From: Bacteroidota bacterium | GTDB lineage: Bacteria; Bacteroidota; Bacteroidia; Flavobacteriales; Flavobacteriaceae | NCBI GenBank assembly: GCA_024279425.1 | Contig: JAJRRO010000038.1 | Span: 62,001 to 126,000 of the forward strand | Direction of reading: 5' to 3' | DNA: 64,000 bases | In this document: positions 55,136 through 63,837 of the stretch, piece after piece | Layout of the letters: every line of letters starts with the position of its first letter | Position numbering within the stretch: position 1 is the first letter of the stretch | Translations under genes and position numbers: made by a program | Notes under the pieces: generated by a model | Seen by the model: the letters and a program-made list of their open reading frames with translations, nothing else | What the model was told of the DNA's origin: nothing | The model's database searches: none

Positions 55136-55174
55136 GAGATCTTATTTCATGCATTAAAAAAGTAAAGTATATCT

Positions 55175-55777
55175 ATGAAAGATGTTTTACAATTGGAGAT
55201 TAGTCTCATAGATAGTAGTCCAAAAATATGGAGAAGAATCTTGGTTAAAAAGAACACCTCTTTTTATAAACTCCATCATATTATGCAAATCGCAATGGGC
55301 TGGCAAAACTATCATCTTTATGAGTTCAATGTTGATGGTTGTAGAATTGGTGAACCCGATCTAGAATTTGATGATTTCCAAGAAAATGATAAAATTATAG
55401 CTTCCTCTGAGTTAACTCTTGAACAGATTATTGATAGGACAAAGCAAAAATTTGATTACGAGTATGATTTTGGAGATGGTTGGCAGCACCAAATACTTAT
55501 TGAGAAATTTTTACCCATCGATAAGAATTTAAATTACCCTACGTGTACCGAGGGTAATTTAAATTGTCCGCCCGAGGATTGTGGTGGAATTTTAGGTTTC
55601 TATAATTTATTGGAAATTCTTGCTGATAAGGAACATCTGGAAAGAGAAGAAATGCTGGAATGGGTCGGAAAAAATTATGATTCCGAGTCAATTGATCTAA
55701 TTGGGATTAATTCTATACTTCACTTGTTGGATAAATATATTAATGATTGGGAAAAGCAAAGCGATGATGAACCTTAA
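55175..55777 (+). CDS. Plasmid pRiA4b ORF-3 family protein
   Basis: A 200-aa cytosolic protein. Features are SLIDSSPKIWRRILV, SFYKLHHIMQIAMGWQNYHL, YEYDFGDGWQHQILIEK and CPPEDCGGILGFYNLLE, the standard pattern of this family, which is spread on plasmids and other mobile DNA. No molecular role is known. Its presence supports an accessory origin for this stretch. Confidence 0.92.
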   Translation: MKDVLQLEISLIDSSPKIWRRILVKKNTSFYKLHHIMQIAMGWQNYHLYEFNVDGCRIGEPDLEFDDFQENDKIIASSELTLEQIIDRTKQKFDYEYDFGDGWQHQILIEKFLPIDKNLNYPTCTEGNLNCPPEDCGGILGFYNLLEILADKEHLEREEMLEWVGKNYDSESIDLIGINSILHLLDKYINDWEKQSDDEP

Positions 55778-55790
55778 CTAAGGTACATTG

Positions 55791-55814
55791 AAAGTTCAAA
55801 TAAACGATGACAAT
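55791..55814 (+). repeat. Intergenic repeat copy 3
   Basis: AAGTTCAAATAAACGATGA from 55792, 14 bases after the pRiA4b ORF-3-like gene stop and about 100 bases before the DUF1080 gene. Confidence 0.6.
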
Positions 55815-55912
55815 AGTTCTATTCAGCAAAAATGAGGGATGAAAAAAAATAAAGTACTTGTCTATCTTATTTCCTGAGTTTGGGTTAATTTTATTAAAAA
55901 ATATAATTGAAT

Positions 55913-56605
55913 ATGAACAAAATTTATATACTGTTTTTTTTCATTCTATTGGTTGGGTGTAGTCCATCCGAAGACAATTGGGTTGTATTATTTAATGGGG
56001 AAAATTTTGAGGGTTGGCATTCTTATAGATCGGGTAACAACTATGACGGGTGGTATATTGAAAATAAGGTATTAACATATGACTTTCAATTAAGTACTGA
56101 GTCGGGAAACTCATATTTGGTGACCGATAAAAAATATACAAATTTTGAACTTTCATTAGAGTGGATGATTTCTGAACATGGTAATTCTGGTGTTTTATGG
56201 GGTGTTGTTGAGGACGAGCGATTTGAGCATCCCTATCAAACAGGGCCTGAAATTCAAATTTTAGATGACGATTGGACAGAATATGTAGAAGGCCGTGGTG
56301 ATATAAATCGTGCAGGATCATTGTATAATTTGATGGCCCCTTCAGCTGTTGTGAGCAAACCTGCAGGAATTTGGAACCATTTCCTCATCCACATTGACCA
56401 TAATGAAAATATCGGTTTTATGATATTTAACGATCGTGAAGTATTGCGTTATCCAGTACACGGACCTGAGTGGGATGCATTGATTGCCAAATCTGGATTT
56501 GCTGAATTGCCTAGTTTCGGTAAGGCTCAATCAGGTCACATAAGTCTTCAGGAGTATGGTGGTAAAGTGGCTTTTAAGAATATTAAAATCAAAATCCTGC
56601 CCTGA
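55913..56605 (+). CDS. DUF1080 (3-keto-disaccharide hydrolase domain) lipoprotein
   Basis: A 230-aa lipoprotein from ATG 55913 (lipobox LVGC about residue 16). The laminin-G-like domain begins WVVLFNGENFEGWHSY and has FELSLEWMISEHGNSGVLWG, HPYQTGPEIQILDD and GHISLQEYGGKVAFKNIKI, typical of DUF1080. Family members act on keto-sugars or bind carbohydrate outside the cell. It stands alone. Confidence 0.92.
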   Translation: MNKIYILFFFILLVGCSPSEDNWVVLFNGENFEGWHSYRSGNNYDGWYIENKVLTYDFQLSTESGNSYLVTDKKYTNFELSLEWMISEHGNSGVLWGVVEDERFEHPYQTGPEIQILDDDWTEYVEGRGDINRAGSLYNLMAPSAVVSKPAGIWNHFLIHIDHNENIGFMIFNDREVLRYPVHGPEWDALIAKSGFAELPSFGKAQSGHISLQEYGGKVAFKNIKIKILP

Positions 56606-56732
56606 AGTTGGTAATCTTTGGTATAGTATTAGCCTGTGGTTCACTTTGACCGGCTCATCCACAAAGGGAACAAAAACCCAAATGGTGGTTTGGGGAAAGT
56701 AGCCAAAAAGTAACCGCAATACATCGAACGAG

Positions 56733-57131
56733 ATGAAAAAGGACAAAATTTTAAGATTCATTACCATATTTGTTTTAACGGCCTTTGCCCTGTTGACCTT
56801 ATTTTTGAGCAGTTCAGTAATTTTCGATTGGTTCGCCATACGGGCCATGGAAGGCAATTATGTGCCTTTGGTGGTTTGGGCGAATTTTATCAGTAGCGGG
56901 CTCTATCTTTTGTCTTCCATTGGTCTTCTAAAGCTAAAAAAAATGGACGGTCAGACCCTTATTGATTTCCGTTTTCATATTGACGGGAGCTTTGATCGGA
57001 CTCTATGTACATATTAATACAGGTGGATTGTACGAAACCAAAACCATTGGGGCGTTGTTCTTTAGGACCGGACTGCCCTAGTCTTCGTCGCAATGACCTA
57101 CCTAATTACCATAAAATGGAAAAAGCATTAA
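56733..57131 (+). pseudogene. Frameshifted four-helix membrane protein gene
   Basis: ATG 56733 opens KDKILRFITIFVLTAFALLT with two helices up to about 56940, where a run of seven A loses the frame. The next helix reads WTVRPLLISVFILTGALIGL in a second frame, and after another shift near 57075 the last helix reads LVFVAMTYLITIKWKKH with a stop at 57129. Corrected length is about 133 aa. I do not recognise the product. The gene end overlaps the DUF2141 start by 16 bases, as in an operon. Confidence 0.6.
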
Positions 57132-57568
57132 AAATATTCATGGCCTTGGCCGTATTGTTGACTTTCATATCATTGGACTATCCTGTTCAAAAAGAGAGGT
57201 ACACTTTAACGGTAAAGGTGGAAGAACTTCGTAATTCAAAGGGCGTAGTGCAGTTTACGTTGTACAATAAGGAAGGTTCCATTCCCGATACTAAATTCAA
57301 GGCCTTCTATAAAATGAAAAAGGCCAAAATAAGCAATGGCACATCTACCATAACGTTTAACGATATGCCGAAAGGAAGATATGCCATCAACGTGCTGCAC
57401 GATGAAAACGAAAATGGCAAAATAGACAAAGGTTTAATACTGCCGACTGAAGGTATCGGTTTTTCCAACTATACCAATATCGGGTTGTCGAACCGTCCCA
57501 ATTTCTCCAAGGCGAGTTTCGAGCTGGACTCCGATGCCACGGTGTCCGTAAAAATAATTTACAAATGA
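57116..57568 (+). CDS. DUF2141 exported protein
   Basis: A 150-aa protein from ATG 57116 with a signal segment (residues 5-20) and the beta-sandwich pattern YTLTVKVEELRNSKGVVQFT, DMPKGRYAINVLHDENENGK and EGIGFSNYTN of DUF2141. The acidic DENENGK loop may bind calcium. It overlaps the next gene by 4 bases, so the two are coupled. Function unknown. Confidence 0.88.
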   Translation: MEKALKIFMALAVLLTFISLDYPVQKERYTLTVKVEELRNSKGVVQFTLYNKEGSIPDTKFKAFYKMKKAKISNGTSTITFNDMPKGRYAINVLHDENENGKIDKGLILPTEGIGFSNYTNIGLSNRPNFSKASFELDSDATVSVKIIYK

Positions 57569-58461
57569 AAAGGTATGGCTATATACTGATCTTAATACAC
57601 TTTTTGGCGCAGGTAATCCATGCGCAAATAAACGACTCTCTGCCCAATCTTGACCTTGCAAAAATAGCGCAGGTCAATCAAAGTGACAGCTATATCACAT
57701 TTCCTACGGATCTAGGCAATCTGGAACCCTTGATGTTCGAGGCCAACGTTAATCCCAGTTTTGTCATTCGAGAACGGAAAGAATCGAATTTGATGGCGGT
57801 ACTTACGTCTCAGGTCACGATCAGAATGTACAATGAAGAATCGTATCCCGTAAAAACGCCGAGCTATATTCCGCAGATAACTTTTTATTATTTGACGGGG
57901 GACAAGAATCCTTCGGACCATTATACATTTTTCGGCAAATTTGCACACCATTCCAACGGACAGGATGGCAATTTTTATGATACCAACGGCAACATCAATT
58001 TACAGAACGGCAACTTTTCCACGAACTTCTTTGAACTGGGCCTGATAAAAACATCTTTCAGCAAAACGTTGAACGCCTCGAAATTTTTCAAAAGTTCCTT
58101 TGAAGTGCATCCCCGAAGTTGGATGTTGGACGAGCTGCATGGCAGGTATAGTGGCTTTCGTTGGCACAATGCCTTTTTTGCTTACAAACTCCCTGTAAAA
58201 ATGGGGCATCGAGGATCGGTAAAAGCCGATTTCTCATTAAAGGTCGAAACCACCTGGCTAATCGACAATATCAATGATTGGGACACCTTTAATTTTAAAA
58301 GGTTCAATATCGGATTGACGTTTTACTACCATCCCAAATTTTTGGAAGAAATCGGCTTTTTCGTGCAATTGTACCACGGAATGGATTATTATAACATCTA
58401 TTTCCAACATCGGTTGGATGTCATTCGGTTTGGGATAATGACCGAATTGTTGCGATTTTAA
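57565..58461 (+). CDS. Outer-membrane phospholipase-A-like beta-barrel protein
   Basis: A 298-aa protein with a signal peptide (residues 1-20, VIHAQ). The sequence alternates as amphipathic strands and ends in an aromatic residue (LLRF), as outer-membrane barrels do. FGKFAHHSNGQDGNF (about 123-137) holds H-x-S-N-G, the active-site form of OMPLA (His and Ser). I cannot confirm the third catalytic residue. Coupling to a DUF2141 gene is notable. Confidence 0.6.
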   Translation: MKRYGYILILIHFLAQVIHAQINDSLPNLDLAKIAQVNQSDSYITFPTDLGNLEPLMFEANVNPSFVIRERKESNLMAVLTSQVTIRMYNEESYPVKTPSYIPQITFYYLTGDKNPSDHYTFFGKFAHHSNGQDGNFYDTNGNINLQNGNFSTNFFELGLIKTSFSKTLNASKFFKSSFEVHPRSWMLDELHGRYSGFRWHNAFFAYKLPVKMGHRGSVKADFSLKVETTWLIDNINDWDTFNFKRFNIGLTFYYHPKFLEEIGFFVQLYHGMDYYNIYFQHRLDVIRFGIMTELLRF

Positions 58462-58479
58462 TCTAAAACGAATAAAGAT

Positions 58480-59322
58480 ATGGGCAAACATAGATTTACT
58501 GTAACAAAGAATTCGGGTGACCTTGAACCTTTTTCTATCGAAAAACTGAAAAATTCTTTAAGGGTATGTGGAGCTACAAAAGTAGAGATTGAAAAGGTTA
58601 TAAAAGAAGTAAAACCTGGATTGTACGATGGCATATCTTCTGGGGAAATCCATAAGAAAGTCTTCCCTTTGTTGAAAAAGACGGATCGGGTACAAGCCTC
58701 GAAATACAGTTTAAAACGGGCCATTTTTGATCTCGGCCCTACTGGATATCCTTTTGAAAGAATGGTAAGTGCATTGTTGCATCATAAAGGGTACAAAACC
58801 AAGGTAGGTGTAATTTTGAAAGGAGAATGCGTTACACATGAAATAGACGTTTTGGCGGAAAAGGACGGGGACGTATATGCCATCGAATGCAAGTTTCATT
58901 CAAAACCTCATTTTTCAAGCAACGTTAAAACGCCCTTGTACATCAATTCGAGATTCTTGGACATTCAAAAGCAATGGAACTCGGACGCAAAAAACAAAAC
59001 GCATTTAAAACAGGGTTGGCTGGTTACCAATACCCGCTTTACCGATGATGCTATCAATTATGCCAAATGCGTGGGATTAACGTTGTTAAGCTGGGATTAC
59101 CCAAAGAACAACGGGATGAACAAAAATATCGATAAACTCGGGTTATATCCTATTACAGCCTTGACCACATTGACCCAACGTGAAAAAGAACAACTGATCG
59201 CAAAAGATGTAATTCTAATCAAGGAACTAGGGGAAAAGCGCGATATTTTAGGACAACTCAAATTTTCCCCAATCAAAATAAGGCAGGTACTATCAGAAGT
59301 CCATCAGTTATGCCATATGTAA
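58480..59322 (+). CDS. ATP-cone plus Mrr-type nuclease domain protein
   Basis: A 280-aa cytosolic protein. Residues 5-90 are an ATP-cone: VTKNSGDLEPFSIEKLKNSL, ISSGEIHKKVFPLL and SKYSLKRAIFDLGPTGYPFE. Residues 95-215 are a PD-(D/E)xK restriction-endonuclease-like fold with HEIDVLAEKDGDVYAIECKF (Asp and E-x-K) and a later QGWLVTNTRFTDDA. It may be a nucleotide-gated nuclease for DNA repair or defence. The gene stands alone. Confidence 0.85.
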   Translation: MGKHRFTVTKNSGDLEPFSIEKLKNSLRVCGATKVEIEKVIKEVKPGLYDGISSGEIHKKVFPLLKKTDRVQASKYSLKRAIFDLGPTGYPFERMVSALLHHKGYKTKVGVILKGECVTHEIDVLAEKDGDVYAIECKFHSKPHFSSNVKTPLYINSRFLDIQKQWNSDAKNKTHLKQGWLVTNTRFTDDAINYAKCVGLTLLSWDYPKNNGMNKNIDKLGLYPITALTTLTQREKEQLIAKDVILIKELGEKRDILGQLKFSPIKIRQVLSEVHQLCHM

Positions 59323-59341
59323 TTGTTAATTATGAAAACAA

Positions 59342-59464
59342 ATGGAAAACGAACAAAATAAATCTCTTGATTCTGAAAGAATGAAGAATATACCCAAGAA
59401 GTATGATTCATGGGGCTACAAACAAAATTCCGTGCGCTTTCACTCAACCATTAAAACTTGGTAA
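59342..59464 (+). CDS. Possible 40-aa small protein
   Basis: An ATG frame of 40 codons, MENEQNKSLDSERMKNIPKK followed by an aromatic-rich tail ending KTW, directly after the nuclease gene (19-base gap). Composition is protein-like, but there is no family match I can name. Confidence 0.25.
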   Translation: MENEQNKSLDSERMKNIPKKYDSWGYKQNSVRFHSTIKTW

Positions 59465-59568
59465 ATTGTCGATTACAAGGCAGTAACATTCGTTCCGTTG
59501 GACGGTAAGCTAACCTTTAATACACAGTGATTTCCATAAAAATTCAAATAATCATTTCTATAGTTGTT

Positions 59569-59601
59569 ATTGGTGCGATATTGGTGTAAATTAGCACCAA
59601 T
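59569..59601. promoter_or_regulatory. Operator-like repeats upstream of parD
   Basis: ATTGGTG occurs at 59569-59575 and 59580-59586, spaced 11 bases, and its inverse GCACCAAT lies at 59594-59601, directly before the antitoxin start at 59616. This is a typical autoregulatory operator for a ribbon-helix-helix antitoxin. Confidence 0.65.
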
Positions 59602-59615
59602 TAAAAAATATAATT

Positions 59616-59867
59616 ATGGCCCGACAAAGTATATCATTTACAAAACCAAACGACGAATGGCTTAAAGCTCAGGTAGAAATTGAGGAATATACAAGCAAAA
59701 GTGAATTGGTCAACGATTTGATTAGACAAGCTCGTGAACAGCAAAAGGAAGTGGATTGGATTCGGACAAAACTTGTGAGGGCAGAGAAAAGTGGCTTTTC
59801 CAAAATGAATCGTGAAGAAATTCTGGCCAAATCCAAAAAGGAATTAAAAGAAAATGGGCAATTATAA
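59616..59867 (+). CDS. ParD-like antitoxin (ribbon-helix-helix)
   Basis: An 83-aa protein. The N-terminal RQSISFTKPNDEWLKAQVE, YTSKSELVNDLIRQAREQQ is the ribbon-helix-helix DNA-binding fold of CopG/ParD; the charged C-terminus binds the toxin. It overlaps the toxin gene by 14 bases. It is expected to repress its own promoter through the repeats at 59569-59601. A relic of a second copy lies at 49490-49645. Confidence 0.9.
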   Translation: MARQSISFTKPNDEWLKAQVEIEEYTSKSELVNDLIRQAREQQKEVDWIRTKLVRAEKSGFSKMNREEILAKSKKELKENGQL

Positions 59868-60141
59868 ACTTAGCAAGGTTGCCCAAGAAGATTTAATTCG
59901 AATTCATCAGTATGGAGTGAGAAGGTTTGGAGAAGCCCAGGCCGACACATATTATTTTGCACTATTCGAACAGTTTGAAACGATTGTCAGGGAGTCTTAT
60001 TTATTTCAAGAGGTCGATTACATACGAAAGGGATATCGGCGTTGTGTATGTGGGGTTGAAAGTATTTATTATCAAATTAATGATGATACAATTGAAATCA
60101 TGGCAATTATCGGCAGACAGAAAATCGAAGGAAGATTTTGA
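59854..60141 (+). CDS. ParE/RelE-superfamily toxin
   Basis: A 95-aa protein with YKLSKVAQEDLIRIHQYGVR, a mid helix QADTYYFALFEQFETIV and C-terminal strands RRCVCGVESIYYQI, IEIMAIIGRQKI. This is the ParE type of RelE/ParE toxin, a gyrase poison in studied cases. The start overlaps the antitoxin gene by 14 bases. Confidence 0.9.
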   Translation: MGNYKLSKVAQEDLIRIHQYGVRRFGEAQADTYYFALFEQFETIVRESYLFQEVDYIRKGYRRCVCGVESIYYQINDDTIEIMAIIGRQKIEGRF

Positions 60142-60292
60142 AATTTTAAATGAGTTATAGTTTTGAATGAATTAATGAGGATGATCTAATTAATTTGAGT
60201 AAAAGTTAAACTTATGTTAAAAGGTGAGCCTTGTGGTGCGCCTAAAAAATGACCCCTTGGCAGACCTTTGTTATAGGGTGTTTTCAAGAAAA

Positions 60293-60316
60293 GTTCGAGT
60301 CCCGTCCAGACCGCCA
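60293..60316 (+). other. tRNA 3'-end-like fragment, possible attachment-site remnant
   Basis: GTTCGAGTCCCG resembles the T-loop and 3' half of a T arm, and the following bases end CCGCCA like an acceptor end. The 5' half of a tRNA is absent: the sequence upstream does not pair. Integrase attachment sites often leave such a 3' end. No integrase is seen nearby. Confidence 0.4.
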
Positions 60317-60324
60317 ATAAACAA

Positions 60325-60351
60325 GGGCCTTAGAGAAATCGAAGGCTTTTT
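60325..60351 (+). terminator. Terminator-like hairpin after the tRNA-like fragment
   Basis: GCCTT (60327-60331) pairs with AAGGC (60342-60346) and is followed by five T. It stands where the terminator of a tRNA gene would be, just after the fragment at 60293-60316. Confidence 0.5.
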
Positions 60352-60690
60352 GCGTTTAAAAAAACGCACACTTTTTGAGTTTTAACAATTCTTTAACATA
60401 GCCATTCTTTTTTGATGGGATTTAAGTCCAAAATAAATTAAAATCCTTTTTAGCTTTCATGTAAGTAATTGCACTTTGCCAATTATTAAACGTAATATAT
60501 TGGAACTTCAACGCTAAGATATTCAAGGAGCTCGGAAACGATACATTAGTGGTCTTAAGAAAATCTCTGAGACTTGTGGGATTGAGAACACTTAACTTCT
60601 TGTGTTTTAAGACATGGTTTTGCTACACACGATGTTAGAGAATGTACCTTTACCCGCTATCTCAGCTATGCTCGGACATTTTACTTATTA

Positions 60691-63600
60691 TTATCTTATT
60701 TGACCTAAACCATCTGGAAGTGAAGAAAGATATGCCATCAGATTTGCCATTTCTTGAGTACTGATAATATTATTGAGACCCATGGGCATTAAAGAAATAT
60801 TATAAGGTTCTATACCTGTAATTTCGGTCCGTGAAATACGTACTTCAGTCTCTGGAGCAGTTTCAACAATAATAGTTTCTGTTAATTGTTCCTTAACAAT
60901 CCCTGTATAGATTTTTGCTTTAGTCAAAACCTTTGAGGTTTCATATTCTCTAGCAAAGCTTGTACTGGGGTAAACAATCGCTTCCAGTATATCGTGCTGT
61001 GAGCGGATTTCACCAATATTCGTCAAATCCGGACCAAAGTCTCCCCCTTTCCCCTCCACTGCATGGCAAGATGAACAAATAGCTTTTCCGAAGAAAAGGT
61101 TTCTTCCTTCTACAACATCACCATTTTTAAGCTCGGCTTCCAACTTTTCCAGTTGTGTCAATCTATTTGCATGCCGTTCGTGCAACGTCTTTAGGATAGG
61201 TTCCGCAGATATATGTACAGATATAGGAAAAGTTTCCAACAGGTTTTGAAAATCCTGCACCGATAAATTTCCTATTCGATTCGGCGAGCTTTGCAGTGCC
61301 GTCATGAGTGTTATACCTACCTCCTCACTAGTACTACCTTCAAAAGAATTCACAAGGTCTGGAAGAAGGAAAATATCTAATTGTGCAACTTGTTCTCGTG
61401 CTAGCATTAACAATTGATTTTCGTTAAGATCTGCCTGAGCCAAAAGTTGCACAGCTGACAGCCGGATTGTAGATTCATTACTCGATCCAATATAATCCAA
61501 CAGCATCTGGAACTCTCTCACTGAAAGTTGAGGGACAGCCATAATCCGCGCACTAAGTGCCTTGAACCTTAAGATAGCTTGCGTTTTTGGATTATCAATC
61601 ATCGTTTTCAGCTTATTGCCTAACGCCAGTATGTTCCGTGATTTGGCCAAATCAAGAACCTGTGAACGGATCTTCAAATTATCTCCTTCCAATAAGTTCC
61701 CCAAGGACGCTACCAATATATCTGGAAGTTCTTCAATTGAGCAGCCATTAATTACATCTAGAAGAACTAGCTTTCTTGTTATAAGTGTATTCACATCTTT
61801 CAGCTGAAAAGAGATGAAATTTTGAAGCTTGGGATCATGACAAAAATTAAGCATTAAATTTAATACTGCTACTCTCTCTGTTTCAGATAATTCGGCCGTT
61901 CCCAAACGTTTGGCAAGAAAATCGACTACTATATCAGTCCATTCCGGATGATGTGAAGCAACCCAAATACCTACTTCTTGTAACTGTGCGTCTGCACTTG
62001 CTAAAAAAGGCTTCAGATAATTTTTTCTGAGGGGTGAATCATTCATTTGATCAAGGGCGATTAATGAAGCTTTCCGTATATTTATTGAAGGGTTTTCTAG
62101 CGCCACGATGAGTGGTTCGGGATTCCCAAGAGTGATGAGGGAATAAATTATTGCATGCTCTACAAAACGATCCTCCGGATTTGCAGAAGCATTTACCAAG
62201 GCACTTATTGCCTGATCATCACCGATTTGACCAAGTGCCGTGGCAGCTTGTCGGCGGACAGGGGCCTTATCTTCCTGTACCAATTCCATTAGTTTGTCTA
62301 CTGCTTCGTTGTCTTCGGCCATCCCTAAAACCCTGGCCGCCGCCGTACGTACTATAGGACTTTCATCATCCAAAGCTTTACGTACTCCGTTTATAGCTGT
62401 CGACGTATTAATCCGGTAAAGTGTAAAGACTGCCGATGTACGGGTATCTTCTCTTTTAGATGAAAGTAATATCTTTATAAGTGGTTCAATAGCGTCTTTA
62501 CCTTTTGCAACAAGATGGTCGATAGCTTTGTTTCTGACAGCTGGGCGTGGATCCCCCATATAGGTGGCCACCTTATGGGGAGACAACAGATTGAAATCTA
62601 CGCGCCGTCCCCAAGGATCATCTACAACTGGCGCATCGATTTTACTAATGCGATAAATACCACCTTTCTGTTTTGCCTCTGCCACCACTGAAAGCGGGCA
62701 TCCGGCAATAAACCACCCCCCCGTGTCAACCACGAGCAGGCTACCATTAGCATCTTCCTCCAAATCAGTTGGATGTATATCCAATACTGTAGAGATCATA
62801 AAGGGTTCATCCTCTGTTCTAAAAGTAGCACCTACAGGGGTCATTATGTGTCGCATCATACGACCAGTATTGAACTGAACACTGAAGAAATTGCCTTGAA
62901 ATTCGTGACCAAACCCTGGCCCGATATAGCGGCTCAAACCAGAATGTGCTACACGGGGCAATGTGGTCATCACAGGCATCAAACCTCCTGTCAACTTCAA
63001 GCGGTCCTCTTCTATAACTGGATATGGCTTGGGATACACACCGCCTTCAACCCAGTGCATCAAAGCATCGCGAAAGCCATTTTTTGGTTCTGTGAAATAT
63101 GTCATTGTACCTATTGTTTCTCCTGAAGGCATAAAATCCAACTCAATAGCATTGTCAAAACCACCACCGGATAGCCATTCTAGCTCAGTCCCATCCGGTC
63201 GACATCGCCATATCCTTGCTCCCTTTCCCTCTAAAACCTCTCCTTCTTTGGTCTCTATTTTAAATCCGCGTCGTGCATCGGTAATATATAACCAACCATC
63301 AGGGCCAAAAAATGGCCCGCCCATTACGGCACCATTATTATTTAGTGTCCATCCTGTCAGTAATACTTCCCGTTTATCAGAAATCCCATCACCATTGGTA
63401 TCTGTGAAACGCAAAAGATCCGGTGCCGATGCAACATAAAGGCTGCCATTGTAAAAAGTCGCTCCCGTTGGATAAGTTAAGGAGTCTGCAAAGACCTTAC
63501 TTTCATCAAAGGTCCCATCTCCATCAAAATCCTCTAAAAGAAGGATGTGATAAGGCGGATTTTCCAACATTTCCTCCGTAGAAATCGTTTCGCCCGTAGA

Positions 63601-63837
63601 CTCAGTGACAAAAAGCCTTCCCTGATTATCAAAGGAAGCAAACATAGGATAAGATACTAAGTCAGAACCCGCCACCTTTTCAATCATAAATCCATCTGGA
63701 ACCTGTAGCCCATCTACCCCCACCACCAATTTTGTATGAGTTTCGTTTGTATTCCTATCCCTGCATGAGATAAATGCATTACTGGGTAACAAAAGGCCAG
63801 CATAAAGCACAAATAAACATACTTTTCCTTTGTACAT
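60691..63837 (-). CDS. PVC-type haem-binding dehydrogenase with HEAT repeats
   Basis: A 1048-aa exported protein from ATG 63837 (signal MYKGKVCLFVLYAGLLLPSN); an ATG at 63867 is also in frame. Order of parts: sugar-dehydrogenase-like propeller (about 40-380; LVSYPMFASFDNQGRLFVTE, GPDGWLYITDARRGF), HEAT-like repeats (about 390-850; RTAAARVLGMAEDNEAVDKL), and a C-terminal cytochrome c-type domain with CSSCHAVEGKGGDFGPDLTN. This layout is typical of PVC-type haem-binding proteins. The substrate is unknown; it probably oxidises a sugar or alcohol outside the inner membrane. Confidence 0.9.
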   Translation of the reverse strand: MYKGKVCLFVLYAGLLLPSNAFISCRDRNTNETHTKLVVGVDGLQVPDGFMIEKVAGSDLVSYPMFASFDNQGRLFVTESTGETISTEEMLENPPYHILLLEDFDGDGTFDESKVFADSLTYPTGATFYNGSLYVASAPDLLRFTDTNGDGISDKREVLLTGWTLNNNGAVMGGPFFGPDGWLYITDARRGFKIETKEGEVLEGKGARIWRCRPDGTELEWLSGGGFDNAIELDFMPSGETIGTMTYFTEPKNGFRDALMHWVEGGVYPKPYPVIEEDRLKLTGGLMPVMTTLPRVAHSGLSRYIGPGFGHEFQGNFFSVQFNTGRMMRHIMTPVGATFRTEDEPFMISTVLDIHPTDLEEDANGSLLVVDTGGWFIAGCPLSVVAEAKQKGGIYRISKIDAPVVDDPWGRRVDFNLLSPHKVATYMGDPRPAVRNKAIDHLVAKGKDAIEPLIKILLSSKREDTRTSAVFTLYRINTSTAINGVRKALDDESPIVRTAAARVLGMAEDNEAVDKLMELVQEDKAPVRRQAATALGQIGDDQAISALVNASANPEDRFVEHAIIYSLITLGNPEPLIVALENPSINIRKASLIALDQMNDSPLRKNYLKPFLASADAQLQEVGIWVASHHPEWTDIVVDFLAKRLGTAELSETERVAVLNLMLNFCHDPKLQNFISFQLKDVNTLITRKLVLLDVINGCSIEELPDILVASLGNLLEGDNLKIRSQVLDLAKSRNILALGNKLKTMIDNPKTQAILRFKALSARIMAVPQLSVREFQMLLDYIGSSNESTIRLSAVQLLAQADLNENQLLMLAREQVAQLDIFLLPDLVNSFEGSTSEEVGITLMTALQSSPNRIGNLSVQDFQNLLETFPISVHISAEPILKTLHERHANRLTQLEKLEAELKNGDVVEGRNLFFGKAICSSCHAVEGKGGDFGPDLTNIGEIRSQHDILEAIVYPSTSFAREYETSKVLTKAKIYTGIVKEQLTETIIVETAPETEVRISRTEITGIEPYNISLMPMGLNNIISTQEMANLMAYLSSLPDGLGQIR

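Larger units (their letters stand above)
60142..60690. other. Gene-free stretch with a tRNA-end-like fragment
   Basis: A 549-base gap between the toxin gene and a convergent large gene. Apart from the tRNA-like fragment at 60293-60316 and the hairpin at 60325-60351, I see nothing to support a gene. It may mark the edge of the accessory zone. Confidence 0.4.

Noticed and set aside
60241-60316. A complete tRNA gene
   Set aside because: The T stem is unpaired on its 5' side and no anticodon or D arm can be formed upstream.
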